DNA of 40,617 nucleotides from JBHIFB01 sp046760905 (GTDB lineage: Bacteria; Gemmatimonadota; CAZMKB01), in assembly GCA_046760905.1 (NCBI GenBank), contig JBHIFB010000011.1, positions 1 to 40,617 on the forward strand. The letters run 5' to 3'. Shown here one piece after another: positions 14,509-24,051 of the stretch. Under the pieces are notes generated by a model that worked only from the letters and a program-made list of their open reading frames with translations, was not told the DNA's origin and ran no database searches. Position 1 is the first letter of the stretch, and every line of letters starts with the position of its first letter. Both the position numbers and the translations under genes were made by a program.

Positions 14509-14901
14509 TCAAAGCCTTTCGAGAACCTTCAGGAGCTTCCCCCTGACCTCCTCTGCCAGCGGTTTGACCTCCTCCCTTCCGACCAGGTTGAAAAGTGTGA
14601 GCGGATCCTGTATCGATACCACACTCCCCTCCCCTTCTTCGTACACGATGACATTGCAGGGCATGAGTAATCCTATTTCCCTTTCTGCCTGAAGAGCTTG
14701 GTATGCAGCCTTGGGATTACATGCTCCCAGAATCGTGTATCGTGAGAATGCAACGTCCAGCTTTTTCTTGAGAGTTTCCTTTACATCGATTTCGGTCAGG
14801 ACTCCAAACTCCTCCTCTTTCAGCGCCTCAGTCACCCTGCCAATAGCCTCGTCAAAAGGGCAATCGAGAGTTTTTCTCATTCCATAGGCGGTCTGTTGCA
14901 T
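14509..14901 (-). CDS. DUF302 family protein
   Basis: This is a 130-residue protein. The ATG at 14901 follows AAGGAGG by 6 nt, so the longer upstream frame is not used. It has the DUF302 pattern: YGMRKTLDCPFDEAIGRVTEALKEEEFGVLTEIDVKE near the start, FSRYTILGACNPKAAYQALQ in the middle, and LLMPCNVIVYEEGEGSVVSIQDP later. DUF302 is a small alpha/beta domain of unknown chemistry, often found near sulfur or redox genes; Cys in ACNP and PCNV are conserved in many members. It has no signal peptide and is likely cytosolic. It is the first gene of a two-gene operon with the beta-CASP nuclease (8 nt gap). I see no convincing promoter in the 217 bp to the divergent VOC gene. Confidence 0.85.
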   Translation of the reverse strand: MQQTAYGMRKTLDCPFDEAIGRVTEALKEEEFGVLTEIDVKETLKKKLDVAFSRYTILGACNPKAAYQALQAEREIGLLMPCNVIVYEEGEGSVVSIQDPLTLFNLVGREEVKPLAEEVRGKLLKVLERL

Positions 14902-15118
14902 GTTTTCCTCCTTTTCTGCCACTTCATTCGCGAAACGGTCCGATCTACAACGAGACGGATACCGACTGATTTTCTTCATCTTACTGCGATACAAAAGGTT
15001 GCAGAATCCCACCGTCCGACAAAAGACGGTTTATAGTGGTATAGTACTTGCAATTTAAAAATGCTGTGCCTGGTTCGGAGCGTTTGAACATAAACTTCAC
15101 TCCCGGAAGGGGAGAGTC

Positions 15119-15472
15119 ATGATAAAAAGAATCGAACAAGTATTCCTCTTCGTTAGTGACCTGAATAAATCCGTTTCATTCTACAACGAGATACTCGGTC
15201 TGCCGATAGTTGCAAGCGATAACGACTGGGTGACTTTCGAAATTGACGATCAGACACTCACCCTCCAGAAATGCACGAAAGATCTCTCGGCCCCTCTCCA
15301 TGGACCCAGGAACGTCCAGTTTGCTTTACAGGTAGAAGATCTGGACTCCTTCTATATTACACTCGAGACCAAGGGTGTGCCATTTTTCCTCGAACCGACG
15401 GAACAATCGTGGGGAGGTAAGCTCGCCCAGCTCCTGGACCCTGACGGAAACATTCTTCAGCTCATAGAATAG
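15119..15472 (+). CDS. VOC (glyoxalase/dioxygenase) superfamily protein
   Basis: This is a 117-residue cytosolic protein. The ATG at 15119 follows a GGGGAG SD. The VOC fold shows as two beta-alpha-beta-beta-beta halves: RIEQVFLFVSDLNKSVSFYNEILGL then VQFALQVEDLDSFYITLETKG and a final SWGGKLAQLLDPDGNILQLIE. The final Glu ligand (QLIE) is present, but the first two ligand positions, usually His, are Gln (IEQV and ALQVE). That is common in resistance-type or non-glyoxalase I members, so the substrate is unknown. Its 3' end is 18 nt from the convergent DUF4159 gene. Confidence 0.88.
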   Translation: MIKRIEQVFLFVSDLNKSVSFYNEILGLPIVASDNDWVTFEIDDQTLTLQKCTKDLSAPLHGPRNVQFALQVEDLDSFYITLETKGVPFFLEPTEQSWGGKLAQLLDPDGNILQLIE

Positions 15473-15490
15473 GCCCTGGGTCGACCTGGA

Positions 15491-16165
15491 TCAATGTGTC
15501 ATTGCGTAGACGATTATGTTTATGCCCATCCTGAACGCCGCTTCCCTGATCCTTTGAGGATCACCGTGAATGTCCGGATCCGCCCAACCATCACTTATAT
15601 TCGTCTCGTAGGTATAATAGACTACCAGCCTCCCTTTCAGAAAGATCCCGAATCCCTGTGGTGGCTTCCCGTCGTGCTTGTGTATCTTAGGAAGCCCTTC
15701 GTTAAAATCATATGGCACATGGTATATTGGAAAATCAAGAGGTAATTCAACCATCTCAGCATCCGGAAAGACCTTCTTCATCTCTCTCCTGAAAGATTCG
15801 TCCATCCCGTAATCATCGTCCGCGTAAAGGAAACCGCCTGCCTCGAAATAGTCTTGGAGCCTTTTCACCTCCTGATCGCTGAAGCTCACGTTCCCATGGC
15901 CGGTCATGAAAATAAACGGATACTGGAAAAGTTCTGTGTCTGAGGCGGATACCACCGCTTCCCGCTGGGAGACTCTTATATTTGTCCTCGCATTTATCTC
16001 GGCTGAAAGGTTCGGGATAATGGAAGGGTCATTGTACCAGTCACCTCCGCCGCCGTATTTGAGGCGGGCTATAGTGAACGTGACAGTCCCAGAATGACTT
16101 CCACCGCCCGGCAGGGATGTGGTTATCAAGAGAAACAAAAGGAGTGTAACAACATGAATCTTCAT
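15491..16165 (-). CDS. DUF4159 exported protein
   Basis: This is a 224-residue protein. The signal peptide MKIHVVTLLLFLLITTSLPG is followed by the DUF4159 domain. Recognised segments are FTIARLKYGGGGDWYNDPSIIPNL at the mature start, FPFIFMTGHG-like QYPFIFMTGHGNVSFSDQEV, the strand LYADDDYGMDESFRREM, and FGIFLKGRLVVYYTYETNISDGW. The domain resembles a class I glutamine amidotransferase-like or ThuA-type flavodoxin fold and is common in the FCB and PVC groups, usually beside an AAA+/VWA module in other genomes; none is here. Its role is unknown. It lies 41 nt downstream of the PAP2 gene in the same direction, so they are likely one operon. Confidence 0.86.
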   Translation of the reverse strand: MKIHVVTLLLFLLITTSLPGGGSHSGTVTFTIARLKYGGGGDWYNDPSIIPNLSAEINARTNIRVSQREAVVSASDTELFQYPFIFMTGHGNVSFSDQEVKRLQDYFEAGGFLYADDDYGMDESFRREMKKVFPDAEMVELPLDFPIYHVPYDFNEGLPKIHKHDGKPPQGFGIFLKGRLVVYYTYETNISDGWADPDIHGDPQRIREAAFRMGINIIVYAMTH

Positions 16166-16206
16166 ACTGACTTTCTACCGTCTATTGCTAAAGGATGCAC
16201 GCAACC

Positions 16207-17085
16207 TTAAAAAGTGTATGAAAAACTCAGCGGTGTCCACCTTAGCCTCCCGCCAGAAGGTGGACTCGTTTTGGAATCAGCCCCGGAATTGTCCATCTCC
16301 CCAGCTCGAGCATCTTCGTGCGACCTTGTGATCAGATGGCCCATCCCGTATCCAACGGTGAGGCCAAGGATGACGTTCCAGAAGTAGTGCTCGCCATCCT
16401 CCACACGTGAAATCCCCGTCATGAGAGGTAGCCCCCACACAACAACCCTCAGTATCTCTTTCGTAACTGCCAGTGGTTTCCCATCGGCTGGATCCCTCTT
16501 TAGATACTGATGGGTCACGGGACAGACGAGGGAAGCTGCGAGAGCTGAATGACCCGACACCCCGTGCCCGTCGGCCTTGAAGAACTTCAGATCGCCTCCG
16601 TTATACGGTCTCTCCTCGGCGAGAATGAACTGGCCGATGAGGGTGAAAAATCCGGAGAACAGGTACGATTCGAGTATCATTGCCCCGGTCTCAACTTCCC
16701 TCTGACTTCCCGCCTCGAGACCACCGATTATGAATAGAGCCCCTATTCCGGATACCACACCTCTTTCGCCGAGGAACTTGAATCCGTGAAAAGAACCGCC
16801 TTCCCCGTTCCCGTTCTCATTCAGAAGAGTCTTTATCCCCCTGTTCACCCCATTCTTATTCACAGATAATCCGGATACGAGGGAGGCAAACGAAGCCATC
16901 ACCAAGATATCACGGCCGCCTATTGATTGAGAACGTCTTATAATATAGCGAAAATCCCGGTAGACCGTTTTGAATGGAGAGGGGCCATCAACCGCCGGCA
17001 AAGAGGCTGGTCCCGAGAGCATGTAACAGACAAGAAGCGAAATGATTTTTTCCCAAGAAAGGGTCCTGCACAACGGAGTCTTCAA
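16207..17085 (-). CDS. PAP2 superfamily phosphatase-like membrane protein
   Basis: This is a 292-residue protein. A TTG start at 17085 is preferred because GAGAGGTGA lies 5 nt before it and gives a clear signal peptide (KTPLCRTLSWEKIISLLVCYMLSGPASLPA). The longer ATG start at 17169 has no such signal. The PAP2 core has ILAEERPYN (for K-x6-RP), DGHGVSGHSALAASL (for PSGH), and GISRVEDGEHYFWNVILG (for SR-x5-H-x3-D). The first Pro of PSGH is Val, and the final Asp after the nucleophile-region His is Asn, so activity may be altered. These enzymes remove phosphate from lipid or isoprenyl diphosphates at the periplasmic face. DUF4159 follows 41 nt downstream. The predicted promoter is weak. Confidence 0.82.
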   Translation of the reverse strand: MKTPLCRTLSWEKIISLLVCYMLSGPASLPAVDGPSPFKTVYRDFRYIIRRSQSIGGRDILVMASFASLVSGLSVNKNGVNRGIKTLLNENGNGEGGSFHGFKFLGERGVVSGIGALFIIGGLEAGSQREVETGAMILESYLFSGFFTLIGQFILAEERPYNGGDLKFFKADGHGVSGHSALAASLVCPVTHQYLKRDPADGKPLAVTKEILRVVVWGLPLMTGISRVEDGEHYFWNVILGLTVGYGMGHLITRSHEDARAGEMDNSGADSKTSPPSGGRLRWTPLSFSYTF

Positions 17086-17112
17086 AATATCACCTCTCGG
17101 GCATTGACTAGA

Positions 17113-17141
17113 ACGATAATACGCTGTGATCGGCATGTCAA
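17113..17141 (-). promoter_or_regulatory. Possible promoter of PAP2-DUF4159 operon
   Basis: The -35 is TTGACA (17141-17136); the best -10 at 17 nt is TATCGT (17118-17113), with a TATTAT also present at 14 nt spacing. Confidence 0.35.
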
Positions 17142-17188
17142 TAAAACGCAAGGGGATAGCACCCCACAAGCTACGATTTCCTACTTCC

Positions 17189-17217
17189 TTGATTTGACTC
17201 CACTCCGTTGGTATATT
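17189..17217 (+). promoter_or_regulatory. Promoter of ribonucleotide reductase gene
   Basis: The -35 is TTGATT (17189-17194), the spacer is 17 nt, and the -10 is TATATT (17212-17217). Confidence 0.6.
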
Positions 17218-17269
17218 TTATTAAATCGTACAACATGTGGGTGCAGTTTGGGAGGCTTTCGAGATTATA

Positions 17270-19393
17270 ATGGAAAAGATAAGGAAAAGAGACGGAACTC
17301 TTCAGGAGTTTGATGCAACCAAAATCACAAGGGCCATTTCGAAGGCACAAGCCTCGATCAACCTGGATAATCAGGCTCTGGTGAAGGAAGTGACCGAGGA
17401 AGTCCTCGAAATTCTCGAATCCAGATTTCCCAAAGCCATTCCAGGAGTCGAAGATGTCCAGAATATAGTTGAGGAAGCGCTGATCAAGGCCGGTCAACCC
17501 GGCGTTGCCAAGGCATACATCCTCTATCGGAAAAAAAGAGCGGAGATACGTGAGGCGAAGGAACTTCTCGGTGTTAAGGATGACCTCAAGCTTACTGTCA
17601 ACGCGGTTAAGATCCTCGAGAAGCGCTACCTGAGGAAAGCCGACATCGGTGAGGTGATCGAGACACCGAGTGAGATGATGATGAGGGTTGCCGTAGCTAT
17701 TGCACAGGCAGAGGCTAACTACGGATCGCAATCCCATGTGGAGGAAACCACGGAGTCCTTCTACAGGATGCTCATCAATCTGGAGTTTCTTCCGAATTCG
17801 CCTACGCTCATGAACGCCGGAACCGATCTCGGTCAGCTTGCGGCCTGCTTCGTCCTCCCCGTTGAGGATTCTATGGAAGGCATCTTTGAGGCTGTTAAGA
17901 ACATGGCTATAGTGCACCAATCCGGCGGTGGGACAGGCTTTTCCTTCTCGAGACTCAGGCCACGGAATGATGTTGTTCGCTCCACCGGCGGGATCGCCTC
18001 CGGCCCAGTCTCATTCATGAGGGTATTCGACGAGGCGACAGAGGTCATCAAGCAGGGAGGGAGGAGGAGAGGGGCAAACATGGGCATCCTCCGCATAGAC
18101 CACCCGGACATCCTCCAGTTCGTCACCACCAAGGTCAAGGACAACATCCTGCAGAACTTCAATATCTCTGTAGCCGCCACTGACGAGTTCATGGAAGCAG
18201 TCAAAAAAGATGAAACTTACAACCTCATCAATCCAAGAACAGGCAAGGCGGTGGACAGGCTGAGGGCCAGGGATGTATTCGACCTCATAGTCCACATGGC
18301 CTGGCTCTGTGGTGACCCCGGCCTCGTGTTTATAGATCAGATAAACAGGCACAATCCGACACCCGAGGCCGGTTATATTGAGAGCACAAATCCGTGCGGT
18401 GAGCAGCCCCTTCTCCCCAACGAATCGTGTGTACTGGGTTCGATCAACCTGGTCAAGATGTTTAGAAATGGCGGTATCGACTGGGAGAAACTCGGATCGG
18501 TCACAGCCAATGCCGTTCATTTCCTCGATGATGTGATCGATGTCAATACCTATCCCACAGATGAAACCAGAAGGATGAGTATGGCTCACCGGAAGATAGG
18601 GCTGGGCGTCATGGGATTCGCCGAACTCCTTATAGAGCTGGGCATTCCATATGACAGCGAAGAAGCGCTGGTGCTCGGTGAGAAGATTATCTCCTTCATC
18701 ACCGAAACGGGGAGAAAGAAATCCATCGAACTTGCAAAGAAGAGGGGTTCGTTCCCCGAGTTCGACAGGAGCATGTGGAAGGGTCGCTTTCCGGCACTCA
18801 GGAATGCAACCGTCACCACAATAGCACCGACAGGTACAATCAGCATCATAGCCGGGGTGTCGAGCGGCATCGAGCCGCTTTTCGCGGTGAGCTATGTGAG
18901 AAACGTGCTTGAAGGGATAAAGCTCATCGAGAGGAATCCGGCTTTCGAGAGGATGGCTCTGAGGCGCGGAATTTACTCCGACGAACTCATGTCGAAGGTG
19001 ACTCAGCTGGGGACCATTCAGGAGATCGAGGAGATTCCCGTGGACATGCGAAAGCTCTTCGTCACAGCCCTTGACATAGAACCTTCCTGGCACGTGAAGA
19101 TGCAGGCTGCCTTTCAGAAACACACCGACAATGCCGTCTCCAAGACGATCAATCTTCCCCAGCATGCGTCTCAGAAAGATGTCAGGGACTCATACCTGCT
19201 CGCCCATTCGCTTGGCTGCAAGGGAATCACTATATTCAGGTACGGAAGCCAGGATAGCCAGGTCCTCACAATCGATGACGGATCAGGCAATGAACCGGAG
19301 TCCATGATGATACAGCCGGGCCTCACGAAATCCCGGCGCTACCTCGAGGCCGAGTCTGAGTACTCGGGCGAATGCAGGACCTGTACCGGCTGA
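17270..19393 (+). CDS. nrdJ: Adenosylcobalamin-dependent (class II) ribonucleotide reductase
   Basis: This 707-residue enzyme makes deoxyribonucleotides. The ATG at 17270 begins MEKIRKRDGTLQEFDATKI, an N-terminal ATP-cone; the GTG at 17237 is possible but has no SD. The GGAGG at 17251-17255 is 14 nt from this ATG, a long spacing. The catalytic barrel shows C193 (LAACFVL) and C387 (NESCVLGS) as the redox pair, and NPCGEQ with N374, C376 and E378 as radical and catalytic residues. FNISVAATDEF and the VTTIAPTGTISIIAG phosphate loop are intact. The C-terminus ends with GECRTCTG, the short Cys-x2-Cys reductant motif. There is no small subunit (nrdB) or activase nearby, and the sequence layout is that of NrdJ, so B12 dependence is inferred. 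It is on the short side for the family because it lacks a long C-terminal extension. Confidence 0.9.
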   Translation: MEKIRKRDGTLQEFDATKITRAISKAQASINLDNQALVKEVTEEVLEILESRFPKAIPGVEDVQNIVEEALIKAGQPGVAKAYILYRKKRAEIREAKELLGVKDDLKLTVNAVKILEKRYLRKADIGEVIETPSEMMMRVAVAIAQAEANYGSQSHVEETTESFYRMLINLEFLPNSPTLMNAGTDLGQLAACFVLPVEDSMEGIFEAVKNMAIVHQSGGGTGFSFSRLRPRNDVVRSTGGIASGPVSFMRVFDEATEVIKQGGRRRGANMGILRIDHPDILQFVTTKVKDNILQNFNISVAATDEFMEAVKKDETYNLINPRTGKAVDRLRARDVFDLIVHMAWLCGDPGLVFIDQINRHNPTPEAGYIESTNPCGEQPLLPNESCVLGSINLVKMFRNGGIDWEKLGSVTANAVHFLDDVIDVNTYPTDETRRMSMAHRKIGLGVMGFAELLIELGIPYDSEEALVLGEKIISFITETGRKKSIELAKKRGSFPEFDRSMWKGRFPALRNATVTTIAPTGTISIIAGVSSGIEPLFAVSYVRNVLEGIKLIERNPAFERMALRRGIYSDELMSKVTQLGTIQEIEEIPVDMRKLFVTALDIEPSWHVKMQAAFQKHTDNAVSKTINLPQHASQKDVRDSYLLAHSLGCKGITIFRYGSQDSQVLTIDDGSGNEPESMMIQPGLTKSRRYLEAESEYSGECRTCTG

Positions 19394-19465
19394 TCACCCT
19401 ATTCAGAAGAACATGGCTTACATTCCACGAAACAGAGAGATCTCCAGTGTTGAAAGGGGTCCTGA

Positions 19466-19663
19466 ATGAAAAGGTGTCTGAAGGATTTCATTTTAATATT
19501 CATTCTTGCATTCATTGTTTCTGCACTGGTTTCATTTCTCTATAGTATTATAGTTCACGGCAAAGGTGTCATCGATTGGGGATCATCTATCCGGTTGGGG
19601 ATCATTCTTGGAATCTTATTACCCCGGGTGAATTCTAAGAGTAGAAAGAAGGTTCAGGACTAA
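19466..19663 (+). CDS. Small two-helix membrane protein, unknown function
   Basis: This is a 65-residue protein. AAAGGGG lies about 8 nt before the ATG. MKRCLKDFILIFILAFIVSA starts helix 1, and SIRLGIILGILLPRV is a second, shorter hydrophobic segment; the tail SKSRKKVQD is basic. I recognise no family. It sits alone after the ribonucleotide reductase. Confidence 0.55.
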   Translation: MKRCLKDFILIFILAFIVSALVSFLYSIIVHGKGVIDWGSSIRLGIILGILLPRVNSKSRKKVQD

Positions 19664-19760
19664 GGTACTAAATCCTGCTTAAATCAATTCCTGCAGAAAC
19701 GAAGATCAGTGATTCTTGCGGGCTGTGATTCCTTGGCATGTACTTCAGCTATCTTTTTCA

Positions 19761-19789
19761 TTGACAACTAATCCCACTCGTGGTACAAT
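19761..19789 (+). promoter_or_regulatory. Consensus promoter of first C25-like gene
   Basis: The -35 is TTGACA (19761-19766), the spacer is 17 nt, and the -10 is TACAAT (19784-19789). Confidence 0.8.
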
Positions 19790-19867
19790 GAAAAATAAGG
19801 CTGTAGCGAAGATTCTTCCTCTAAATGAGACGTTTATGAACTGACAACCTGCTCGAGGAGACCTAAA

Positions 19868-22800
19868 ATGAGTAAATTCCACTTTGCTCTCTCATTGTCC
19901 CTCGCCACCGCAGCCCTCTTAAGTACCCCGACTTATCAAGCTGCCCAGGCGCCAGCTAATCCGCAGTCGAAACCTGCCATCACGCCCGCCTCGAACCAGC
20001 TGATCTACCGGATGGAGTTCCAGGAACCGCGGCTTGAGAGGGTACAGGTATTTGGCGAAACATTCACAAAACTCTACATGCAAAAAACGATGTCTATAGG
20101 GGAAAGAATCGGCGAACCTGTTGTGCAGATTGTCCCGCTTCGACTCCTGCTTCCTCAGGGGACTCAGGTGTCCAGTATCGAGATCGTAACTGACAGGATG
20201 GCTGAGGTCGATGCCACAGCAAAAGGTTTTGATCTTGCGGGCACAGAGCCGATCATCCCCACCCAACCCGAGGTGCCATTCGGTTATGCCCCTCCCGAAG
20301 AGCTTGCTTTCGACGAGGCCGCATACAGCTCACACAGGGCATTCCCTGACAGGCTGTACAGGAGCCTGGGCGTCGGCTACTCCCACGGATATGCCATACT
20401 CACACTGAACGTGTACCCTACGAAATACATACCGGCAGAGGGCAGGCTCATCTACTTTCCCGAAATGACGGTTCTGGTGAACCTGGATCATACAGGGAAT
20501 GTGAACAGGTTCTACCGCCACAACAACCTTGATGACAGGAGATGGGTGGAATCTCTGGTTGCAAACGCCGAGGTGATCGAAACCTATGACTCACCGCTGG
20601 GGGAAGGATATCCGGGCGGCCTGTGTGATCCCGAAGACAACGGAGGCCTCGGTTATGACTATGTGATCATCTGCCGTCAGCAACTTCTCGATTTCGAAGC
20701 TGCCTACAACTGGGACGACCTGATCGGTCAGAAGCAGGCGCAGGGACTCGAGGCCACCAAAGTATCCGTCGAGGATATAAACGACTGTACTGATTATCAC
20801 AACCCAAACCCTCTTTTTGATGACACTCCGGCAAGGGTCAGGGAGTTTCTCAGGGACGCATACCTCGACTGGGGGCTCCAGTACGTGCTTATCGCTGGAG
20901 ACCAGGACGGGCCGGCGATGGTCCAGAGGAGGCTCCTTGACTACTACTATGAATCCAACTGCGAGTCGGATCTCTACTGGAGTAACCTTGATAGCACCTT
21001 CAATGACGACGAAGACGACGACTGGGGTGAGGAAGGCGACAGCGGTTTCGACCTATATTCGGAGCTATGGATAGGCAGCATCCCCTGTGACACCGGCGAC
21101 GATGTCTCGAACTGGCTCACCAAGGCCTTCTACTACCAGGATGACTATACGGTGGACTACCTGGACAACGCCGCGTTTTACGGTGGAGACACCGGATGGG
21201 ACTGCCAGGGAGACGATTTCATCGATTACAGTGCAATCTATGGATACGACTATTGGCCTGGCCCCATACCAGAACCGTATCCTGACTGGCTTTGGTTCCA
21301 ATATGGATTCGACACATGGAATCAGGAGATGGGAGGGCTCGAATACGACCTATCAGTCCGGTGGACTGCAGAACCGCCCAATCCCGGCTGGCAGGGGGGC
21401 TCCGAAAGTGCGGCCATTACAGGACTACGCAACGCGATCAACAACGACCAGTGCACTCTCATAAGCGGCGTTGCCCACGCCTACTGCTATATGTCGCTCG
21501 ACGTCTATTCAGATGACTGGGAATCGCTGTACCACAACACAAAACCCTTCTTTCTGAGTGACTACGGATGTCACTGCGGCGACATGGACGCTGCGGATGA
21601 CGGAGTGCTTCACTCGATGCTCTTCCACTCCGATACGGAGCTCGCCTTCGCTACGGTGTATCACACGGGATACGGCTGGGGTAACTTCTCATCGACGAAA
21701 TCGAGTAGTGCTCTGCAGCAGAAGAGCTTTTGGGATTATCTCTTCAATCCGGAACTTTCCGGAAGCCCGCTCTACTGGCAGATGGGGAGGGCTCAAGCAT
21801 GGTCCAAGGACCTGATGGCACCTACAATCGACTGGGGTGAGTACGGATCCTGGAGAGGCTGCATTGAGACCTGCCTCCTCTTCGGAGACCCGGCTCAGGT
21901 CATCAAAACCCCCGCTGCGGATCGTCTCGTGGGAACGATCTTGAATTCGAGCGACTTAAATCCGATCGCCGGTGCGGAGATCCAGGTTATTGAAACCGAG
22001 AACGTGGGATACAGCGACAGTGCCGGCTACTACTCGATTTGGAGTGACTATCCAGACACCATCACCGTCGTAGTTTCTAAGTTCGGATTCGTATCTGACA
22101 CCTCCCTCGTAGAGGTCGTCCAGGAGGGTACTACTCTTCACGATGTTCAGCTGGACCCAATAGCACCGGGAACATTGAACGGTACCGTGACGGATTTCGA
22201 GACGGGCGATCCTATTTCTGCAAGCGTGTCCCTTCTCTACTTCGGCACTCCGGTTGTGCAAACGAATACGGATCCGTTCACCGGATTCTATGAGTTCATC
22301 ATCCCAGAAGGCACCTACGATGTCAGGGTTGTTCCTGACCTGCCGTATTTGCCGACGTCAGAGACGGATGTGGAAGTTCTCGAAGGTGAGGTTACGACCA
22401 TTGATTTCTCGATCCTTCCCGTCACAACCTTCACCGAGATTTCTGAGGAGGCAGGGATTGACGATCAAGGCTTTGGTCAAGGAACTGCCTGGACCGATTT
22501 CGATGGCGATGGCCTTGTCGATTTATATGTCTGCAACCTTTCCGGGAGTAATGTCCTTTACCGAAACCTCGGAGGCGGGATCTTCGAAGATGTGACGGAG
22601 ACATCCGGCACCGGTGATGCCTCGAGCAGCTTCGGCTGCGTCTGGGCCGATTATGACGCGGATGGAGACCAGGACCTTTACGTCACCAACAGAAATGCGG
22701 CCAACAGGCTTTATCAGAATGACGGCTCAGGGACATTCACTGATATGGCCGCCTCAGCCGGTGTGGCCGGCGATACCGATTACAGCCAGGCGGCAGCCTG

Positions 22801-23797
22801 GGCCGATTACGACCTGGACGGGAATATCGATCTCTTCGTCGCCAACCGTTTTGCAAAGGATTTCCTCTTCAGGAACAATGGAGACGGTACGTTCTCTAGA
22901 GCCGATTCGGCAGCTGGCATGTCCAGTACCGGCCCAAGTATGGCAGCGGCCTGGGCCGATTACGATGATGACGGAGACGCGGACCTGTTCGTGTCATCCA
23001 ACTTTGGACCGAACATCCTGTATGAGAACCAGGGGGATGGTTCCTTCATTGATGTCGCTCCTTTCCTGGGACTCGATGACGATGGGCCGGCTACCGGCGT
23101 GGCTTGGGGGGATTTCGATCTCGACCAGGATCTAGATCTCTTCGTCGCGAATAACGCTAGCAGCGATCTCCTCTACGTAAATGAAGGTGGGAGTTTCGCG
23201 GAGGCGGCTTCAACAGCCGGGCTCGACTACGCCGGCACGAGCAAGAGTCCCGTATGGACAGATCTGGACAAGGACGGCGACCTAGACCTCCTCCTCACGA
23301 CCGGCACCAGAGTGAGGTATTACGTCAACGACGGGACAGGTCTCTTCACGGAGATCCCGACTGCTTCGGGTCTAGACGACTCCTCGCTTGGTGAAGGGGC
23401 TGCCACTGCCGATATCGATGGTGACGGAGATGTCGATTACTTCCTGTCAAGATCACAGTTCGCAGCCAACAGGCTATATGCGAACAACGGGAACCTGTAC
23501 CACTACTTTGGAATTAAGCTCACCGGCAGGCTGAGCAACAGGGACGCTATAGGTGCCAGGATCACTGTGACAGTGGACGGCATCAGTATGGTAAGGGAAG
23601 TCTCTGGAGGGTCCGGCCTCTTCTCGATGGATGATAATACTCAGTACTTCGGTCTGGCCCAGGAGACGGCCGTCGATCAGGTCAGTATCGAGTGGCCAAG
23701 CGGGAGGACCCAGACGTTGAGCGACCTGGCAGCGGATCAGATTCTGGAGGTGACCGAACGAGGAAACGTCTTTCACAAGGTCGCTTACCCACAGTAA
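19868..23797 (+). CDS. Secreted C25 (gingipain)-like protein with FG-GAP and ASPIC/UnbV domains
   Basis: This is a 1309-residue protein. The signal peptide MSKFHFALSLSLATAALLS is followed by a propeptide-like region (to about 250), then a C25-like domain (about 265-680) starting GYDYVIICRQQLLDFEAAYNW. The catalytic pair is probably H537 (SGVAHA) and C570 (YGCHCGD), spaced 33 apart as His211 and Cys244 are in gingipain RgpB; the usual GHG is not conserved. Two carboxypeptidase-regulatory-like beta domains follow (about 685-850), then roughly seven FG-GAP/VCBS repeats (FDGDGLVDLY, YDADGDQDLY, DLDKDGDLDLL) whose DxDxDG loops bind calcium, and an ASPIC/UnbV C-terminal domain (GARITVTVDG, SIEWPSGR). 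There is no T9SS-like sorting domain. A paralogue follows. It has its own promoter and terminator. Expected role is an extracellular protein or peptide hydrolase or adhesin. Confidence 0.87.
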   Translation: MSKFHFALSLSLATAALLSTPTYQAAQAPANPQSKPAITPASNQLIYRMEFQEPRLERVQVFGETFTKLYMQKTMSIGERIGEPVVQIVPLRLLLPQGTQVSSIEIVTDRMAEVDATAKGFDLAGTEPIIPTQPEVPFGYAPPEELAFDEAAYSSHRAFPDRLYRSLGVGYSHGYAILTLNVYPTKYIPAEGRLIYFPEMTVLVNLDHTGNVNRFYRHNNLDDRRWVESLVANAEVIETYDSPLGEGYPGGLCDPEDNGGLGYDYVIICRQQLLDFEAAYNWDDLIGQKQAQGLEATKVSVEDINDCTDYHNPNPLFDDTPARVREFLRDAYLDWGLQYVLIAGDQDGPAMVQRRLLDYYYESNCESDLYWSNLDSTFNDDEDDDWGEEGDSGFDLYSELWIGSIPCDTGDDVSNWLTKAFYYQDDYTVDYLDNAAFYGGDTGWDCQGDDFIDYSAIYGYDYWPGPIPEPYPDWLWFQYGFDTWNQEMGGLEYDLSVRWTAEPPNPGWQGGSESAAITGLRNAINNDQCTLISGVAHAYCYMSLDVYSDDWESLYHNTKPFFLSDYGCHCGDMDAADDGVLHSMLFHSDTELAFATVYHTGYGWGNFSSTKSSSALQQKSFWDYLFNPELSGSPLYWQMGRAQAWSKDLMAPTIDWGEYGSWRGCIETCLLFGDPAQVIKTPAADRLVGTILNSSDLNPIAGAEIQVIETENVGYSDSAGYYSIWSDYPDTITVVVSKFGFVSDTSLVEVVQEGTTLHDVQLDPIAPGTLNGTVTDFETGDPISASVSLLYFGTPVVQTNTDPFTGFYEFIIPEGTYDVRVVPDLPYLPTSETDVEVLEGEVTTIDFSILPVTTFTEISEEAGIDDQGFGQGTAWTDFDGDGLVDLYVCNLSGSNVLYRNLGGGIFEDVTETSGTGDASSSFGCVWADYDADGDQDLYVTNRNAANRLYQNDGSGTFTDMAASAGVAGDTDYSQAAAWADYDLDGNIDLFVANRFAKDFLFRNNGDGTFSRADSAAGMSSTGPSMAAAWADYDDDGDADLFVSSNFGPNILYENQGDGSFIDVAPFLGLDDDGPATGVAWGDFDLDQDLDLFVANNASSDLLYVNEGGSFAEAASTAGLDYAGTSKSPVWTDLDKDGDLDLLLTTGTRVRYYVNDGTGLFTEIPTASGLDDSSLGEGAATADIDGDGDVDYFLSRSQFAANRLYANNGNLYHYFGIKLTGRLSNRDAIGARITVTVDGISMVREVSGGSGLFSMDDNTQYFGLAQETAVDQVSIEWPSGRTQTLSDLAADQILEVTERGNVFHKVAYPQ

Positions 23798-23814
23798 TGT
23801 GAGATTGTGAAATG

Positions 23815-23850
23815 AAAGGGGGCAGATCTGATTTTGATCTGCCCTCTTTT
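23815..23850 (+). terminator. Rho-independent terminator of first C25-like gene
   Basis: A 14-bp stem (AAAGGGGGCAGATC with its partner, one G-U pair) has a 7-nt loop, and the 3' arm ends CTTTT. It lies 18 nt after the stop codon. Confidence 0.85.
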
Positions 23851-23911
23851 ATCTTCTGTCAGATCCCTCTCTAAATGAAACTTCCATGTTTATTTCTATT
23901 ATTTGAGTCGC

Positions 23912-23940
23912 TTGACGCGTGGGAATTTTTCTGATAAAAT
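23912..23940 (+). promoter_or_regulatory. Promoter of second C25-like gene
   Basis: The -35 is TTGACG (23912-23917), the spacer is 17 nt, and the -10 is TAAAAT (23935-23940). Confidence 0.65.
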
Positions 23941-24051
23941 AACTTAGTGGGCCAGTTCGGGAATAGGGTGACATATCCTTCGCCTTACTGGCCATGATTG
24001 GGAGGTATGACAGGGCGTGCTATCTATTGAACTAATCAGGAGGAGGTATTA

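Noticed and set aside
17171..17920. 249-codon minus-strand frame over the 5' part of the ribonucleotide reductase gene
   Set aside because: It overlaps the ATP-cone coding region and has no signals of its own.
18011..19165. Long open frame (384 codons) antisense to ribonucleotide reductase
   Set aside because: It is a shadow of a strongly conserved gene with no SD, promoter or family similarity.
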